Assembly: GCF_023343835.1 (NCBI RefSeq)
Contig: NC_064442.1
Coordinates: forward strand, 17,904,501 to 17,968,500
Source of the DNA: Lagopus muta
Taxonomy: Eukaryota > Chordata > Aves > Galliformes > Phasianidae
DNA length: 64,000 bases
Direction of reading: 5' to 3'
Shown: piece after piece, positions 25,001 through 38,600 of the stretch
Numbering within the stretch: the stretch's first letter is position 1
How the letters are laid out: each line of letters begins with the position of its first letter
Program-made: the position numbers and the translations under genes
The notes under the pieces: model-generated
The model's database searches: none
Seen by the model: only the letters and a program-made list of their open reading frames with translations
Told to the model about the DNA's origin: nothing

Positions 25001-26211
25001 GGCAAAAATAATTACTCAACTGCCTCCTTTCCACCAGCAAAGCCTTTCACCCCCACCTCTGATACACTCAGCCTCTGCTCTAAGCAGAGGAAAGGGAAAA
25101 AGAAGTGCCTGATCTGTAAATGCACAGCACACAGGGGTCCACACGTGATGGGCAGGATGAACACAGCTACAGCACAGCTAGAACTATTCCCACACACAGG
25201 GCAGCTGTCCTCATGCTTCAGCCTGACAGAATCCAGCTGCCCTGGAGGAAAGGCACCATGTGAAGCTCTGAAGTCCTCCACAGCTGCCAGAACAGGCTGT
25301 GTGACAAGTTTAGGATCAGCAGAAGCTTTGAGGGCAGGTAAGGCCCCAGGAGAACAGAATTGGGAGCAAGCAGGAAGGACCTGCAGGGACCTCCCCTGTG
25401 GGAACAGGGCCCCTGTTTGGCATCTGCCTGCTGTCTCCCGTGTCACCTTAGCCTGGGCACATAGGCCAGAACTGACCCTCACTCCAGGTCCCCAGTGGGC
25501 ACACGGGGACAGACTCCACATCCATTCCCACCCCTGTGTATTCACAGCAATGCTGTGGCCCACCTGTCACTACTGGGTACGCAGCCCACTGCGACCCGAG
25601 GGCATTCCTGAAGGCCAGGGGTTGTTTCTTCCCAGAAAAGCACCCAGCCACCACGACACAGGTGTGCACACCCACCTTCACACACAGCCTTTGTGCCCAA
25701 AGGGAATGGCCAGAGGGGTGACCCAATTCCCAAACCACACCAAGTGTAGGAAGGATGCTAGAAACGCTGCAGGGGGGCACATCCACACATCACCTGCACC
25801 GAACAGCACAGAGGCAGAGCAACACGGCCCTGCTTCGCTGTGCTTCCCCCCCACTTCAGCCACTCACTGTGCCAAAAATAAGGAAAAAATAATTAATAAT
25901 AAGCAAACCAAAACACTCTGGAAAAGTTCTTTACCGTAACATACCTTGTTCCCCCCAAACAAAGAAACAAACAGCCAAGAATACATGAGCAAATAAGGCC
26001 TGAGGACGCTGGCGCTCCAGGAGCACGTGCTGCCTGAGAGCTTCTGGCTCCTGATACAAGCTTTCTGATGAGGGGACCAGACTCTCTCCTCGAGGGGATG
26101 GAACTGCTGTTGCCTTCATGAATGAAGAACAGGGGGGAGAATCCAACAGAACAGAACAAAATCAAATCCACCCTCTCACAACAACCACAGAGAAAAAAAA
26201 AAAAATAATAG
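22041..26211. other. Tail-to-tail space between CLK3 and EDC3
   Basis: No exon of a known gene is seen. The long open frames (for example 25145-25939 plus) have no family resemblance. The stretch contains an antisense CR1 copy (23642-24990). On the minus strand AATAAA occurs at 22299-22304 and 22079-22084, so a very long alternative EDC3 3'UTR reaching here is possible. The remainder (22310-23640 and 25000-26200) shows nothing identifiable. Confidence 0.6.
23642..24990 (-). repeat. Old CR1 LINE copy with reverse-transcriptase remnant
   Basis: Antisense CR1 with its 3' end at 23642 (AGAATCACAGAATATGCC reads as the reversed tail). Translated on the minus strand, 23812-24126 keeps CR1 reverse-transcriptase landmarks in the right order: LINLVSFYDKV, WLMGRAQRV and the LQGSVWGPLLF turn equivalent to PQGSVLGP. 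The upstream part continues rightward as decayed ORF2 sequence to roughly 24990. Several changes and stops mark it as inactive and older than the short, clean CR1 tails elsewhere in the window. The right boundary is approximate. Confidence 0.8.
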
Positions 26212-26674
26212 TTTATTTCTACACAATCCAGGGGTGCTGCTCCCACCAGGACACCTTGCTGGGTCTACCTGCCCAGAAGGACTGGGAAATGCATCCCAAG
26301 TCTCCACACCACCCACTGCTTGCACCAAAACATTTCCATGCACATCCCTATGTTAAATAGTCCCCTGGCAGGTCTGGGCAGCATTTGCTGCCCTTCCTAG
26401 GGACAGACACCACTCTCCTGCGTGTTCCTTCTTACAATGGCACAAGAGAATGAAAACAGCTTTGCAGTTACATTTGCATCCTTCTTTTTGTTTCATTTTA
26501 GGACTTTTTTTTTTTTTTTTTTTTTTTAAACATGATATTTCTTCTGGAAGGAAACTCTCCAGAACTTCACATCCTTAAGGCTTGCGATGCCCGTTTACCA
26601 GTCAGGTTCCACTGGACAGCTTATGTGACAGAACTCCTTCTCTCTTCCTTCAGGTCCACGTGGCTGGATGGGCT
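26212..26674 (-). other. EDC3: EDC3 proximal 3'UTR with poly(A) signal
   Basis: On the minus strand the stop is followed by about 460 nt ending at an AATAAA (plus-strand TTTATT, 26212-26217) and a U-rich stretch, which fits cleavage just below 26212. A 23-bp T run on the plus strand (26505-26527) would be an A tract in the mRNA. Longer forms using signals near 22.3 kb cannot be excluded. Confidence 0.55.
26505..26527 (+). repeat. T23 homopolymer
   Basis: Uninterrupted T run inside the EDC3 3'UTR region. No target-site repeats were recognised around it. Confidence 0.9.
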
Positions 26675-29600
26675 CTAAGTGGAGTGCAGGGGGATGACGA
26701 ATTTGCAGCCGAAGGGTGAGTGGTAGTTTATTCCCACTTCCTGAAAGACCTTCTGGGGAATGCCAATGTCACAGAGGTACACACGCCCTGCCCTCTCACC
26801 CAGGGGCAAAGGGAGGCCCAAGGCCAGCGACCACTTGGCATCAATGCCCTGCTCCATTTCACTTATGGGAGGGTCTATGCTGAGGACGGGTGCCCTGTTC
26901 TGGTTGGCCCAGTCCACAACTGCTTTGTACCAAGGCTGATCTCTCAAAAAGGCATTTTCGTGACAATCCAGGCAGTTGATCACTAGGTCAACAGGGGTAT
27001 CGGGGAGATCTGAAAGAAACACAAGCACTGTGAGCAGCAAGGAGCAGCCTCAAACCTCAAGCTAAGGCTCAGTGCCTTCCCTCCTCACGCTGTGCTGCCT
27101 GCAGAGTTTTTTCCATTTTTGCCTCCAGCACCATCAGTCTTGTAGCATGCAGTCTGGCCTCACAGGTTATCACTGCTGTCCTTCTGCAGAAGACACTGAC
27201 ATCAGTATTTCAAAGCTCTGTAACTTGCTTCAGCAGCCCTCAGATGGCACCACTGAGCTGGCTCTCCCGACCAGGTAGCTTAGGAAAGCAGGGGACTTCT
27301 CTTTCCATTAAGAAATGGAGATTTTTCTAATCTGCATGCTGAATAAAAAGCATTTTGTTCGGAGTGTGCCTACTGAACAGCAGTTTGTCTGCTGCAGTGC
27401 TGCCTCTTTCACTCTGTTGGCCTCCATGCACTCACTGTCTGCTGCATTACCTCGTCACGAAGCATCTGGTGTGAGGACTGCTGTTTTCTAACAGACACGT
27501 AGCCCTGGCACCACAAGCACAGCACAATATATTGGGCAGTGCTCCAGTTCTCACATTCGTTACTCCCAAAAGGTTTTAATAAACTAGGTCTGATGAAGGT
27601 GCTGGTGAAATGACAGAGAAACAAGCTCTCTCACAACAAACTGCAGAGTATCAGCTTATTCTAGAGCACACTCAGATCTGAGCTCTGACAGCTAGCTCAG
27701 CAAGGCTGCACACTTGGTGAAAAACAGCAGTTTGGATGCTCATTTACTTGTAGTTTCAATATGCTGAACAAGGCAGGCTGTTATCCTAAGAGAATGGCTG
27801 GTCTGACTCAGCTTCACACAGCAGCTCTTGTGTTTGTTCAGACCGGAAACATCTGTACCAGCACAACTGCTCCACTGTTGGACCTCTCGAGGCTCTGCCA
27901 TCCCACCAGCCTCCAGGCACACTTCTGGATGCCACTAGATGGTGCCACTAGCACGGACAAGCAGCACCAAACCGACCAGCAGAGACATCTGCAACCTGCA
28001 CTGCTCCCCGCTTACCTCTGACGCTGGACACCTGCTGGCCTTGTGTCTTGCTGAAGAGGTTCAGCTCGTTGGTAATGGACTCCAGCATCTTGACGAAGTT
28101 GGGCAGGAAAAGGATGACGTGGACATCGTGGTTGGAGAGGTGCCTTCCACAGCTGATCCCCTGGGCCCCCTTCACGTGGGGGCCACACAGCAGGGCCACC
28201 GTGGGCCGCTGATGCACGTTTTTCGGGTTCAGCCTAAACGAAGACAAGAGGGGAATGGTAATAAGGCCCCAAATCATCTATCTTTGTACTGCAAGAGGGG
28301 AAGAAAATTAAAAAAAATAATCAGTAAGATGCAAATGAACAGGTGTTTTGCAAGCCTTCCGCTTTCTCTGAAGGAAAGGAACCCACACCCTTGTGCAGGG
28401 CTGACAGCAGAGAGCTGCTCTGCTTGCAGGTTCCCTTCCAGATCTCTCTGCACCCATGGCACAGAGCTGGTCCCAGCCTGCCCTGGCTCATCTCACAGCC
28501 AGCTTATACTTTCAAAGCAGGGAATATTTCCACCGCTCTTGCAGCAAGCCTGAATTTGGTACAATTTTACTTTAAGAAGGCTTTTTTTTTTTTCCTCCTG
28601 TGACTTTGAAGGGCAACGCTGTGAAAACCACAACAGTTTTATAGTTTAAGTTGTAAAAAATAAGCGCTCCAAAGCCAGCACAAGTGATAAAGCCAGTCAT
28701 ACATCAGGTTTTTGAGCTGAGAGGGTCAGAGCTGCCTGGCAGGTCACCACTTGCTGCTTTAATTCAAGCAGTCAGGTCTTAGAATGCAAGTAAAGCACTC
28801 CTGCACAGAGACTGTTAGGGTTTACCTTCTGTTTCAAGAATGAATCATTTGGACTTAACAATATAAGAATACGTGTGCAATTGCCTGGTCACATCAGTAC
28901 AACGCTAAGGGCAAGCACCAGTCAGCATGTGCAAAGGATGGCAAATGCTCTCCAATCTTGCTACCAAATGAGGCCTGCCAAGAAGGCAAATGTGCTCAGT
29001 TTAGCTGTCCAAGAGCTAACTCAGCCTTGTGAAGAGCAGAACAGTGCTTTGCTTTCATTAGCCAACTTTTTACTGCTATCATTAAACTGTAACGTGTGTA
29101 AACAACAAAGGAAAGGTTTAGCTATTTCCATGAAGGGTCAGCTCATCAAAATCCTGAAATGGTTTAAACAGCCTTGGGTTACGTCTGTGCAAAGCTAAGT
29201 TCCCTGAAGAAAATGCCCATTAAACAGCAAGAAAAACATCAGCCCTGCTTTGTCTTTGACTCAAAAGACACTTCTGCTCCTGGACACAGAGCCAAAAAGA
29301 AGCCCTTCTCTTAGTGTTTCATTCACCCGAGGTGGTACGTTCAGTTGGTGCTCGTTTAGAGAAGGGGAAAAAAAATAATAATGCTAAAACCTCCTACAAG
29401 GGCTCCTTGTCAGGAGCCTGAGCCTCACACTTGTCTGCATGCTTACTGGAAAAGCTGACGTGTGAACTACAGCAGAAGGTCTGCCTGGCATTGGGATGAG
29501 TTTTTTCTTCTTTTAAGGAGAGAAAACAGGTGACAGCTGTCTCCAACTGCAGGACCACTGCAACAAGTGACAGCAGGCACCTACGTCACATCTGCCTCAA

Positions 29601-32600
29601 AAGCAATCTCTCCGCTCTTTCACTTATCCCCACTTAGAGGAAGAAGTTAGAGGCAAAGAAAGGGCAAAACCCCAGCAGAGGTGATGGGATGAGTGTTACC
29701 TGTTGGGTCCCCCGAGCAGGCTCAGAGCCATCTGACTTGCACACACTCCTGTCATCTCCAGCCTCCGTTCCAAGGTCAGCCCATGCTTTTCAGCAACAGA
29801 CAGCAGCTTTTTGTGAAGCTCATACGACACGCTGGGCACAACCAGCCCGGAGTCTGGATTTGAGGAAGAGAGAAAGAGAAAAACCATTAAAGAAAGGGAA
29901 AAGAAATGCAACTGGAGGCTTTTTTCCAGAATGCTGCAGTCTGTTTTTTCCCCAGACAACAGTTAGGTGTTACAAAGAGCCTGCTCAACCCAATAATCCC
30001 AGTTCCTTCTGAGAGCATCACATGTATTCCATCTTGCCAGCTCAGTTTGCAGCCACCCCAACTATTACCCCAAGGGATATCATCACATCAGCAGCTGCAG
30101 TGAACCCTCTTATCCCCAGACACTGAGGAGAGATTCTGGAACACGCTTCCTTTCTCAGCCAGGAGTTGCTACTCTGCTTAAAACAGTTATTCCTACAGTG
30201 TCAGTAGCACAGGCAGCCTCCTCTCAGTCACAAGAGGGGCTGTAAACCAGATACTCCCTGCATTTACACTTCACTGCAGTTGGTTCCTGGATCTCTATCA
30301 CAGCAAGCAGTCCCCATTTGCCATGCAAGTGTCCTCACTGCCTTGGTGGTGCCATGTCACATCATCTGCCTTCAGACACAAACACTGAACTGCAATACAC
30401 TGGAGCAGCGAGGGAGAGACGCAGCTGAAAGAACAAAGTCTATAGCAAAATTCTTCTCAGACATTTGACAGCCTGGTCTGAGAGCCAGGAAATGCTCCAG
30501 CATGTGGATCAGGGGCAAAACAAACAAAAGAGGTCTTGTTAAGCCATGAGAACAATGCCTGCAGCAGGCAGCAATACCACCACTCCAGCTTGCTTCCAGC
30601 TTGCAATAATAAGTTGTGCGGAATCAGCAGGTGAAAGAGAAACAAACCTGAATAACTCTTCAGGCCAATCCATTACACACTCCTCCTAACAGGGGAATCT
30701 GGTGCTGGCTTCACAGAAGAACCCTGCAGTAAACTCCTCTGGAAACAGAGGGCATTTCTTGACACAAAAAAAGCAGCTATGGGAAGCCACAGCAATCGTT
30801 TGATGGTGTGCTGAGCAGCAAAAGAAACTAGAAATAGCTACTGAAGGCATATGGAGAAAGAAATACAAAACACAAGCATCAGGTGAGAAAAATTGCTGCA
30901 ACAGCCAGCATGATACCTCAAACATATTTGGCAACAGAAACCAGATTCTGTATTCCAGCTTTTCTCCACAGCTTTATGATGGCATCCTCTTTGGCCTGCC
31001 TGATAATCAGCCCTACGCAGGATCACAGATGCAGGCTGTTCTGCCTTTCACACACACTCCTGCAAGCCCTGGGGATCCTAAACCATCTCCCAGCTCAGGA
31101 GCAGCACAGCTCAACTCCCTCCCCGTGCAGGAGGAACACAGCTGAAGCACAGCAAGAAAAGCTCGTTTCCCTCTGCTCAGCTCACTCACAAGCACCGCTC
31201 CCAGGCAGACAAGCAATCCCAGCAGAACCACATTAGAGCTTCTGTGCCCTGAACTGTGTTACAACGCCAACTGTTTAGAGAAGGCTCAGAGTTCTGGTTT
31301 CTCTGCAGACTTGCTTTGCCCAGAATTCCTCGCAGGGCTTCTTTGCTGAAGCCTCAAAGAGAAAAGCTAAGAAGAAATGCTGAAGGCCTAGCATAGATGC
31401 TCAGCAGCAGTACCAGCTCCAAGCGGAGCTGCAACGGCGCACACATCCGCTCAGAAAGGAAACCTAACAGTTACTCACAGGCTCGAGCAGAAAAACAGCA
31501 TGAGAACCAGTTGTAACAAGCCACTGCCGCATTCAAATGAGAAAAGCAGCGTCTTTTAATTGCTAAGAACTATCGTTTGTACTGCCATATTTCCCCAGGG
31601 TGCCAGGCACAAACCACTGAGCCGAGGCACTGCGGAAATAGCAGGTTTTGCATATCCTGAGGTTTTCAGAGCACAGGTGCTCCCGTAAGGTAACAGCAAA
31701 AGGCTGCAGCACATCCTGCAGGGCAGAGCAGATCGCACTGGATGCTGGCCTGAATCCCTACGACTTTCATCTCCCAGCCCTGCAGACACGGAGGGACCAA
31801 ACGTGTTCAAGCACTTGACCTTGCATGCTAACAGCCCATTAAACCACCTCTGCTAACGATGTTTTATTACACGCCGTGCACATGGGAGCATGCACACCAT
31901 CAAAGGCATCTCGGAGTCCTGACAGCAGCCGCCAAACGTTTGGAGTCATAAGCCACTAATAACACTCTGCCTGGCCCACTAGTCACGCACCTGCCCTGTG
32001 TTCACACACCCTCTCAGCTCCGGAGTCACGCAAGGCTCAATCCCATCCCTATTCCTGCCACTGCATCGGGGCTTGTTTTTCAAGCTTGAGGGAGGCCTTG
32101 GAGTGAGTGACCTGAGGTCAGGATGTCGCTGCGGTGGCACAAGCCACATCCTCTGCTCATGCGGAGCATGCGACTCGCTGAGCTCCTTCTGAGCTGTGAG
32201 CTCACGGCACAAACTCCTCAAACCAGAAGGCTGGCAGAGCCACCCTATCTATCAGTGCAGTGTGGTTGCTGCCAGTGCCTCCTCTTACACCTCTCTCAAT
32301 CGCTTCCTTCCGAACACAAGGTGTTACAAGCACACCTCTGCCATCAGCAAGACAAAACCCAGCGCCCAGTGGGTTAATGCAAAGAGAACTGCTGGCACAG
32401 GATGAGCTCATGTTTAGCACTTGGCTTGGGCTACACTTTGCCCTAATTGCTCCCTCTCAGGGGCAGGCTTCAATGCCAAGAGAACTTCCCTTCTTCACAC
32501 TCACGCAAGGCCCGACCAGTTCAACTGGCTTATCAGAACCAGGCTGAGGGAGTTAAATAAACTCTGACAGAAAGCAATCAAGGAGGCGACAGGTAAACCC

Positions 32601-35600
32601 ACAAACAATAACACTGCTGCAACAGAACTGAACTCCTGCCAACTTTAATTATGTTTGGGTTGGACAGTGCGCCTTTATTGTTTGGTAATGAAGGTAATAA
32701 AAGAAGTTAGCTCAGGCCTTTTAATATTAAATAAATGTATTCTACAGCTGCCTGGAAGAAAAGAAAAAAAAAAAGGGGGGGGCAAATGAAGCCTGAACAG
32801 TTCTGTGACACACAGAGTATTGCTGAAGCCCGATTAAACATGAAGTTCAGCACACAGGGCACACTCTGTCCTGTGCACGATGACTACAGACAAGTTACCC
32901 TCTTCAGCTTCTCTATGCTACACTACACGCACGCTGCTTGGAGGAGAAAAACATCCCATGCCAGCAGAAGGACTAAGCTAACTGTCCTGAAGTTATCAAA
33001 AGAAGGTTTCCCCCAAGAAGGCCAGAGCAATATTGCTGAGGAAGTCCCAAACTCCAGCTTTCAGCTGGACAAAGCAAGAGAGAGGCAAGAGATGCTCAAT
33101 CTCCATCTTTTACTCTGATAGTTGCTCTCCAGCTGCTGAAAGAATTAAAAGCAAGTTGCCTGAACGGATGACACAGCCCTAGACTATGGATTTCAAGGAA
33201 ACTATACATAAAAGCTCCTTCCCTCCAGCAGTAAAGAGCACCGGGTTCCACTGCTGCCCAGCTCATGCTCAAAGATGCAGTTCCCTGCAGTGGACATAGC
33301 CTGTGCCCATGTGAGGCAGGCTAGCTGTTTGCTTGCTGCCTCTTGAAAGGTGTAAAGCTGGAGCCACCTGCCTGCAGACTCAGGAAAACACAAGTCTGTG
33401 CCCAACACTCCAAACAAAGGCCCTTAAGGGTCAGATTATTATTATTAAGTCAGCATTATGTTTTACTTAAGACAAATCCTGCAGGAGCTTTGACTGAAGT
33501 TCCCCTGTTTGTTTCTCCAGCACTAATGCACAGTTCACTCTGGCCAAGCAAAAACCCGTCAGATGGACAGAGAGGCCTTCCCCATGAGCCTGTTCTTTTC
33601 TCCTGCAGCTGCACGAGGTGAACTTCATTTGCACCCTCCTCAAAGACCCCGCAAACATTCAGCACACACAGTCACTGCAAGGCTGAAGCACTAAAACTTA
33701 CAGAGAGAAGAGTCAGCCAAGGACACGGCACAGAAAAGCCACACTGCCATCATCCACACAGAACACACAGCCTCAGTTCCGCAGTCTGACCCTGGCACAT
33801 CAGCTCTGCTTGCTGCCTTGATTTACTCTGAAGCGTATTTTCTTTTTCCATCTCCTTAATGCATGGAAAAGGAGTTTCTCGCAGGACAAGCTTGAAGTCT
33901 GGGTAGGGGAAGCACAGAGAAACAAATGCCTTACCAGTAGTGCAGGGAAAGAAACAAATACCTCATCTATCTGGCAAACAGCCCTCCTCTCTACTCATCC
34001 CTGTGTGCTGTCTCAGCAATACCCACTGCTCACAAAGCCAGACTTCAGCTACAAGCTTACTGTGTGCATCAACAAGCCCTGCTCAGTGTGGGAAAGAAGG
34101 TAAGGTGTTGTGGCACACCAGAAATTTCAGTCTAGTTTGATGACTACAGGCCAGATGAGGGAGATTTTAATCCAGTTTAATCACCACGAACTGAAGCCTG
34201 CAGCATGCAGGTTGCATGTGATAGCAGTGATTAAAGGTAAGAGGAAAGGAGAGATGAACTGCAAAAAAGGAACCATTCAGAGACACAGAGATGACTGAGA
34301 TTATTACAGAGTTACTGATGATGAACCCACGTGCTCCACCCTACCACAAATGTCTCTAGGCTCTGAGATATCAGCAGATCATTGGCTTTGGGGATACTGC
34401 TGAAAAACCAAATCCCAAAACACTGCTGTTTGAATTTTGCTCTGATGCTGATAGCCAGTAGGAGGAACAGAGACAGGCTCATGCCAATGGGCATTTCAGC
34501 TCCAGCCAGACAGCTTTGGAAGTAGACAGCTTACAGCTAACAGAAAGGATCAGCAACCTGCCCTTCCAGGGAGGGAGGTTTCTGTGAAACAGCTGTGCTT
34601 CCCTTTTTAAGCATCATCTAACAGCAAGCAGACAGATCAATAGCTGCTAGCCCCAAGGAATAAAGAGCAATTAAGTATTTGGGAGTGATTCACCTGCAGA
34701 GCTCCAGGAATAGACACAATTCAGAGAAATACTGGGCTATGAGCTTTGGGTTTTCATTTCTGTTAGGAACAGATTCTGACCTTCATTCCCCACTTCCTCC
34801 ACCACAATCCTTTCCCCTCAGCTCCAGAGCACTGGGCAGATACCCTGCCCCACTCTGTCTCTGTGAGATGCCCAGCACGAGCTTCCAAAGTCAGCTGAGC
34901 AAACCCCAAAGCATTTTGCACTGTGGGAAAAGCCATGCAGCCTACACCTCAAATCTGAGATGTACTGAGCCAGGAATCCATGTTAGACTTCTCATGAAGA
35001 AGAGCTGTCCTCCCTGCAAAACTCACATTTCTGCAATTATTTCAGGTATATATTGTATACAAAAGGTAATAGAAGGAGAAAAAGGGGAAAAAAGGCTTGA
35101 TTTTTTGGCATCATAAGATTGGCTCTGAAGAAAGCATCCCGGTGGGATGCAGTGTCTATTGAGCTTTGCTTACATCCTTCAAGGCTCAGCTTCTTCCCAG
35201 TCAGTAACAAACACTGAGACTGGAAGCCTGTGGAGTGACAAGGGCTGGAGATTCAGCTCGCTGCCAATCACCACCAGCATCACTTTGTGTTCCTATAGCA
35301 GACAGAATGATCAGCCAGAGCTCTTAAGACAACCACCTTCCAGGCTGACCAAGGGAAAAAGAAATGCTGAACTACTTCCCTTATAGCTAGAAAGTGCTTT
35401 TTGCAAACAGCTAGAATGTTTTCTGTGAATAAAGAACCCTTCAGGAGTCCAGATACAATCCTAAAAAGAAAATTCAGAAGCAGAAAGAAACCTTATCACA
35501 GATATATCCCAAAATAATGGCATTTGGGGCTCCTGGCACTGAGCTGACTTCAGCACTGCTGCTCTTTGAGTCACTGTAGCTTAGCATCCTCCTTTCAGCT

Positions 35601-38600
35601 GCTAAACAAAGAAATCCAGACTTCATCAAGTGACAGCCCATCATCGCTCCCAGCATACTGAATGCCCTTCTGTCCTTCTCACTGCAAAAAGCACTCGACT
35701 GAAAGCCAGGAACAGCAGGCAACTTACAACTGTTTACAAAAGCTTTTGCTAGCTAGCTAGTAGCATTTCCTAAGCAAAAGCAAACTTCCTCAGCTAACAC
35801 AAAGAGAACTGCCCTGCGTGGGGAAAAATACATCAAGATCACAGCGATGGGATGCACAATTTGCAGGGCTGTGAACGTGCACCACACAGCACAGCAGAAG
35901 GGAGCTGCAGTCAGCAATACCTGTTGTGTAACATGACGACTTGTCTTCCAAACAGATCCAGAATCCCACACACGAGACTAATCACCCCGCAGCAGCTAAT
36001 GAGGCTAGCAAGACCCTGCAGCTACAGAGAGGGTCACCACTCTCCCCTCTGCAGACTTGCCAAGAGCGAAACAAAGCAGCAGTGCTTTCACAGGGCTGCT
36101 CCCTTCTGCACGCTGCAAACAGGGTGCCAAGAGTTTCCATAGCAAAGGACAATAGAGTTCAGCAAATGATTTCGTTTCCAAGCCCTGAATTTCCACACTG
36201 AGGCTTGCTGGTTACAGCACGACAGTTTTCCTCCCAGGAATTATGCTTCTAGAAAATCATATCAGCTGCACTTCTCAAACAGTCAGTTAGCTTTTGTTTC
36301 AGTCTAGACATACATAGAGGTTCTGTCTCTTCTAAAATAAGCCAAGCTGGAAGATGAATCGACAGATAACAAACTTGAAAATCCTCACACAAAGGAAGAA
36401 GTGCTTATTCACACATAGTGCAGCCCATTGGGAGCCTCGAGCCACGGGGTGGTGCAGCAATACTGAAAGCTTGCACAGAATTAACATGTTATTGGTTAAA
36501 CTAAGCAGAAGAAAAAAAAGGCATCAGAAGCTATTAATACAGGCCTGAATTACCACTTCTGCTTCAGGAAGCTGTCAAAAATAGCAGATCAACAGGAAGA
36601 TGGATGCCACAAAAGGAAAACTAAGATATCACTGCATAGCAGAACCAGTAAGAAAATGACATTTTTCTACAGAAAAGCAGCAAATCACTGTGAATGAATC
36701 AGCTTCCTTCCAACAAGCATTTCACACCCCAGATGGAGTTTTTCTGAGCAGAGAAAGAATGACAGGCCAAAGACTGAGCACACTCATGCTCCATAGCCAG
36801 ACTGCCAGGGTCCAGCTATTCAGTGCCTCTCTATAAAGAGATCAGACACTTGATTTTATTCTGATGTGGAAAAGCATCCCTGGGTGCCAAAGCTCCTTCA
36901 CTCCTCTGCTTTGCACACTTTTTAGCACTTGCAAACTGAAGACAGGTCACAAGTAGGCTAAAGTTACAGAGAGTCTGCAGCTAAGTGTAGCATTAAGTCG
37001 GACATGCTTCGTGGGACGTGTATGTATACAAAGATTCCCAGGTGACAAATACAGAAGCATACTGCATACAGAAGCAGCTCTTCAAGAAAACATCACTGGT
37101 GGTTGGCCAAAATAACAAACAAAACATTAGCAAACAGGAGATGAGCAGTTTTACTCCTCCCCAGAGCCATGGATTAGGAACTCAGGAATGGTTCTCTGCA
37201 TTTAGATTTTAGGAGTGCTACCTCTCAGCAGGCAGACAGCTCATCGTGCTACCCCTCACCTCTATCCAACAGCCCATTTCATGGCAGTAAGGAACAAACA
37301 TTAGACACAAGGGAAGAATTAAAGCCCACATAAAAAGCCATTTGTTTGGAATTATGGATGGGAAGAGCCAGAGCCATTTCTTTTTACACCAGTAACATTA
37401 AAAGCTCCTTATAACCATGCAACAGTGAGGCCGTGGAACAGGTTGCCCAAGGAGGCTGTGGATGCCCCATCCCTGCAGGCATTCAAGGCCAGGCTGGATG
37501 TGGCTCTGGGCAGCCTGGGCTGCTGGTTGGTGACCTGCACACAGCAGGGGGTTGGAACTGGATGAGCATTGTGGCCCTTTTCAACCCAGGCCATTCTATG
37601 ATTCTATGATAAAATACTTGAAATCTCCTGCCTTCCATCAAGGAAGCAGGAATTGTGACATGGCATCAAAGCATGGTTCCTCCTCAGCTTCTATTCTTTT
37701 TAATCCAACCTTCAGTTTTGCTCCTTACTGCAGAAAACTTACCTTGCTGCCCTACCTGAATATTTTCTTTTACCTCAAAACTATTGCAAATAAAGGTTAC
37801 ACGCAGACAAAAGGCACAGACCCGACCTTACATCAGTGAACGTGCCACGCTGAGCTGACAGACACCCAAATGCACCCCAGCAAAGCTGCACAGCTTGCAC
37901 CCTTATCGTGAAGGGCCGTGGCATACCCGTGCAGAACTCTTTGTTAGCATTCTGGGGTACCACAATCCGTCTGTAGACGATGGGCTCTGATTCCAAGATG
38001 TTCTCATCGTGCCGATAGCGAGCTGGCTTCTCGTTCGGGGTCCCGCGGGAACGGGTGCCGCTCCTCCTCTCGTAAGTCTCAATCTCTTCAAACACAGCTG
38101 CCTTGTCAAAAAGGGCCAGGTTCCCTTCAAAATCAAAATCTGTGTCTGGGATTTCATCGATGTCATCCCCGAAGCACTCGTCATCTTTGCTCTTCATCTG
38201 TCCGTTTTTCAGCCCGCTCTTCTTTGGAGTCACCTGGTTTGGATGGCGGCTACTGGACGACCCTAAAGAAAAACAAGAGCAAGTTCTGTAAGAGAGCAGA
38301 GCTCGTGTTTGGAGTCCACTGACCTAGGAGATGCTTGTTTCTCAAAGCACCTGCAGACCTCATCTTTGGTATGACTCATGCTGAGATAAGCTAACAGAAA
38401 ACTGAAGAGAAGGCACCAGGGAAAAGAAGACTTTCAGGGACTTTCCTTTGGCAAGACTAGAAAAACAAGCTTGATCACAGTAGGTAAACCAAGCACTTCT
38501 ACTCGTTTAATTCAAGACAGTGTTATGTTAGTGATAAGATAACAAGAGAGCCCTGGTCTAGGACTATCTTACTCGTACTACACTGAGCTGATGTTCTTGC

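Noticed and set aside
25145-25939. 264-codon plus-strand open frame between CLK3 and EDC3
   Set aside because: No resemblance to a known family, no splice or promoter context, and cysteine/proline-rich composition typical of chance frames.
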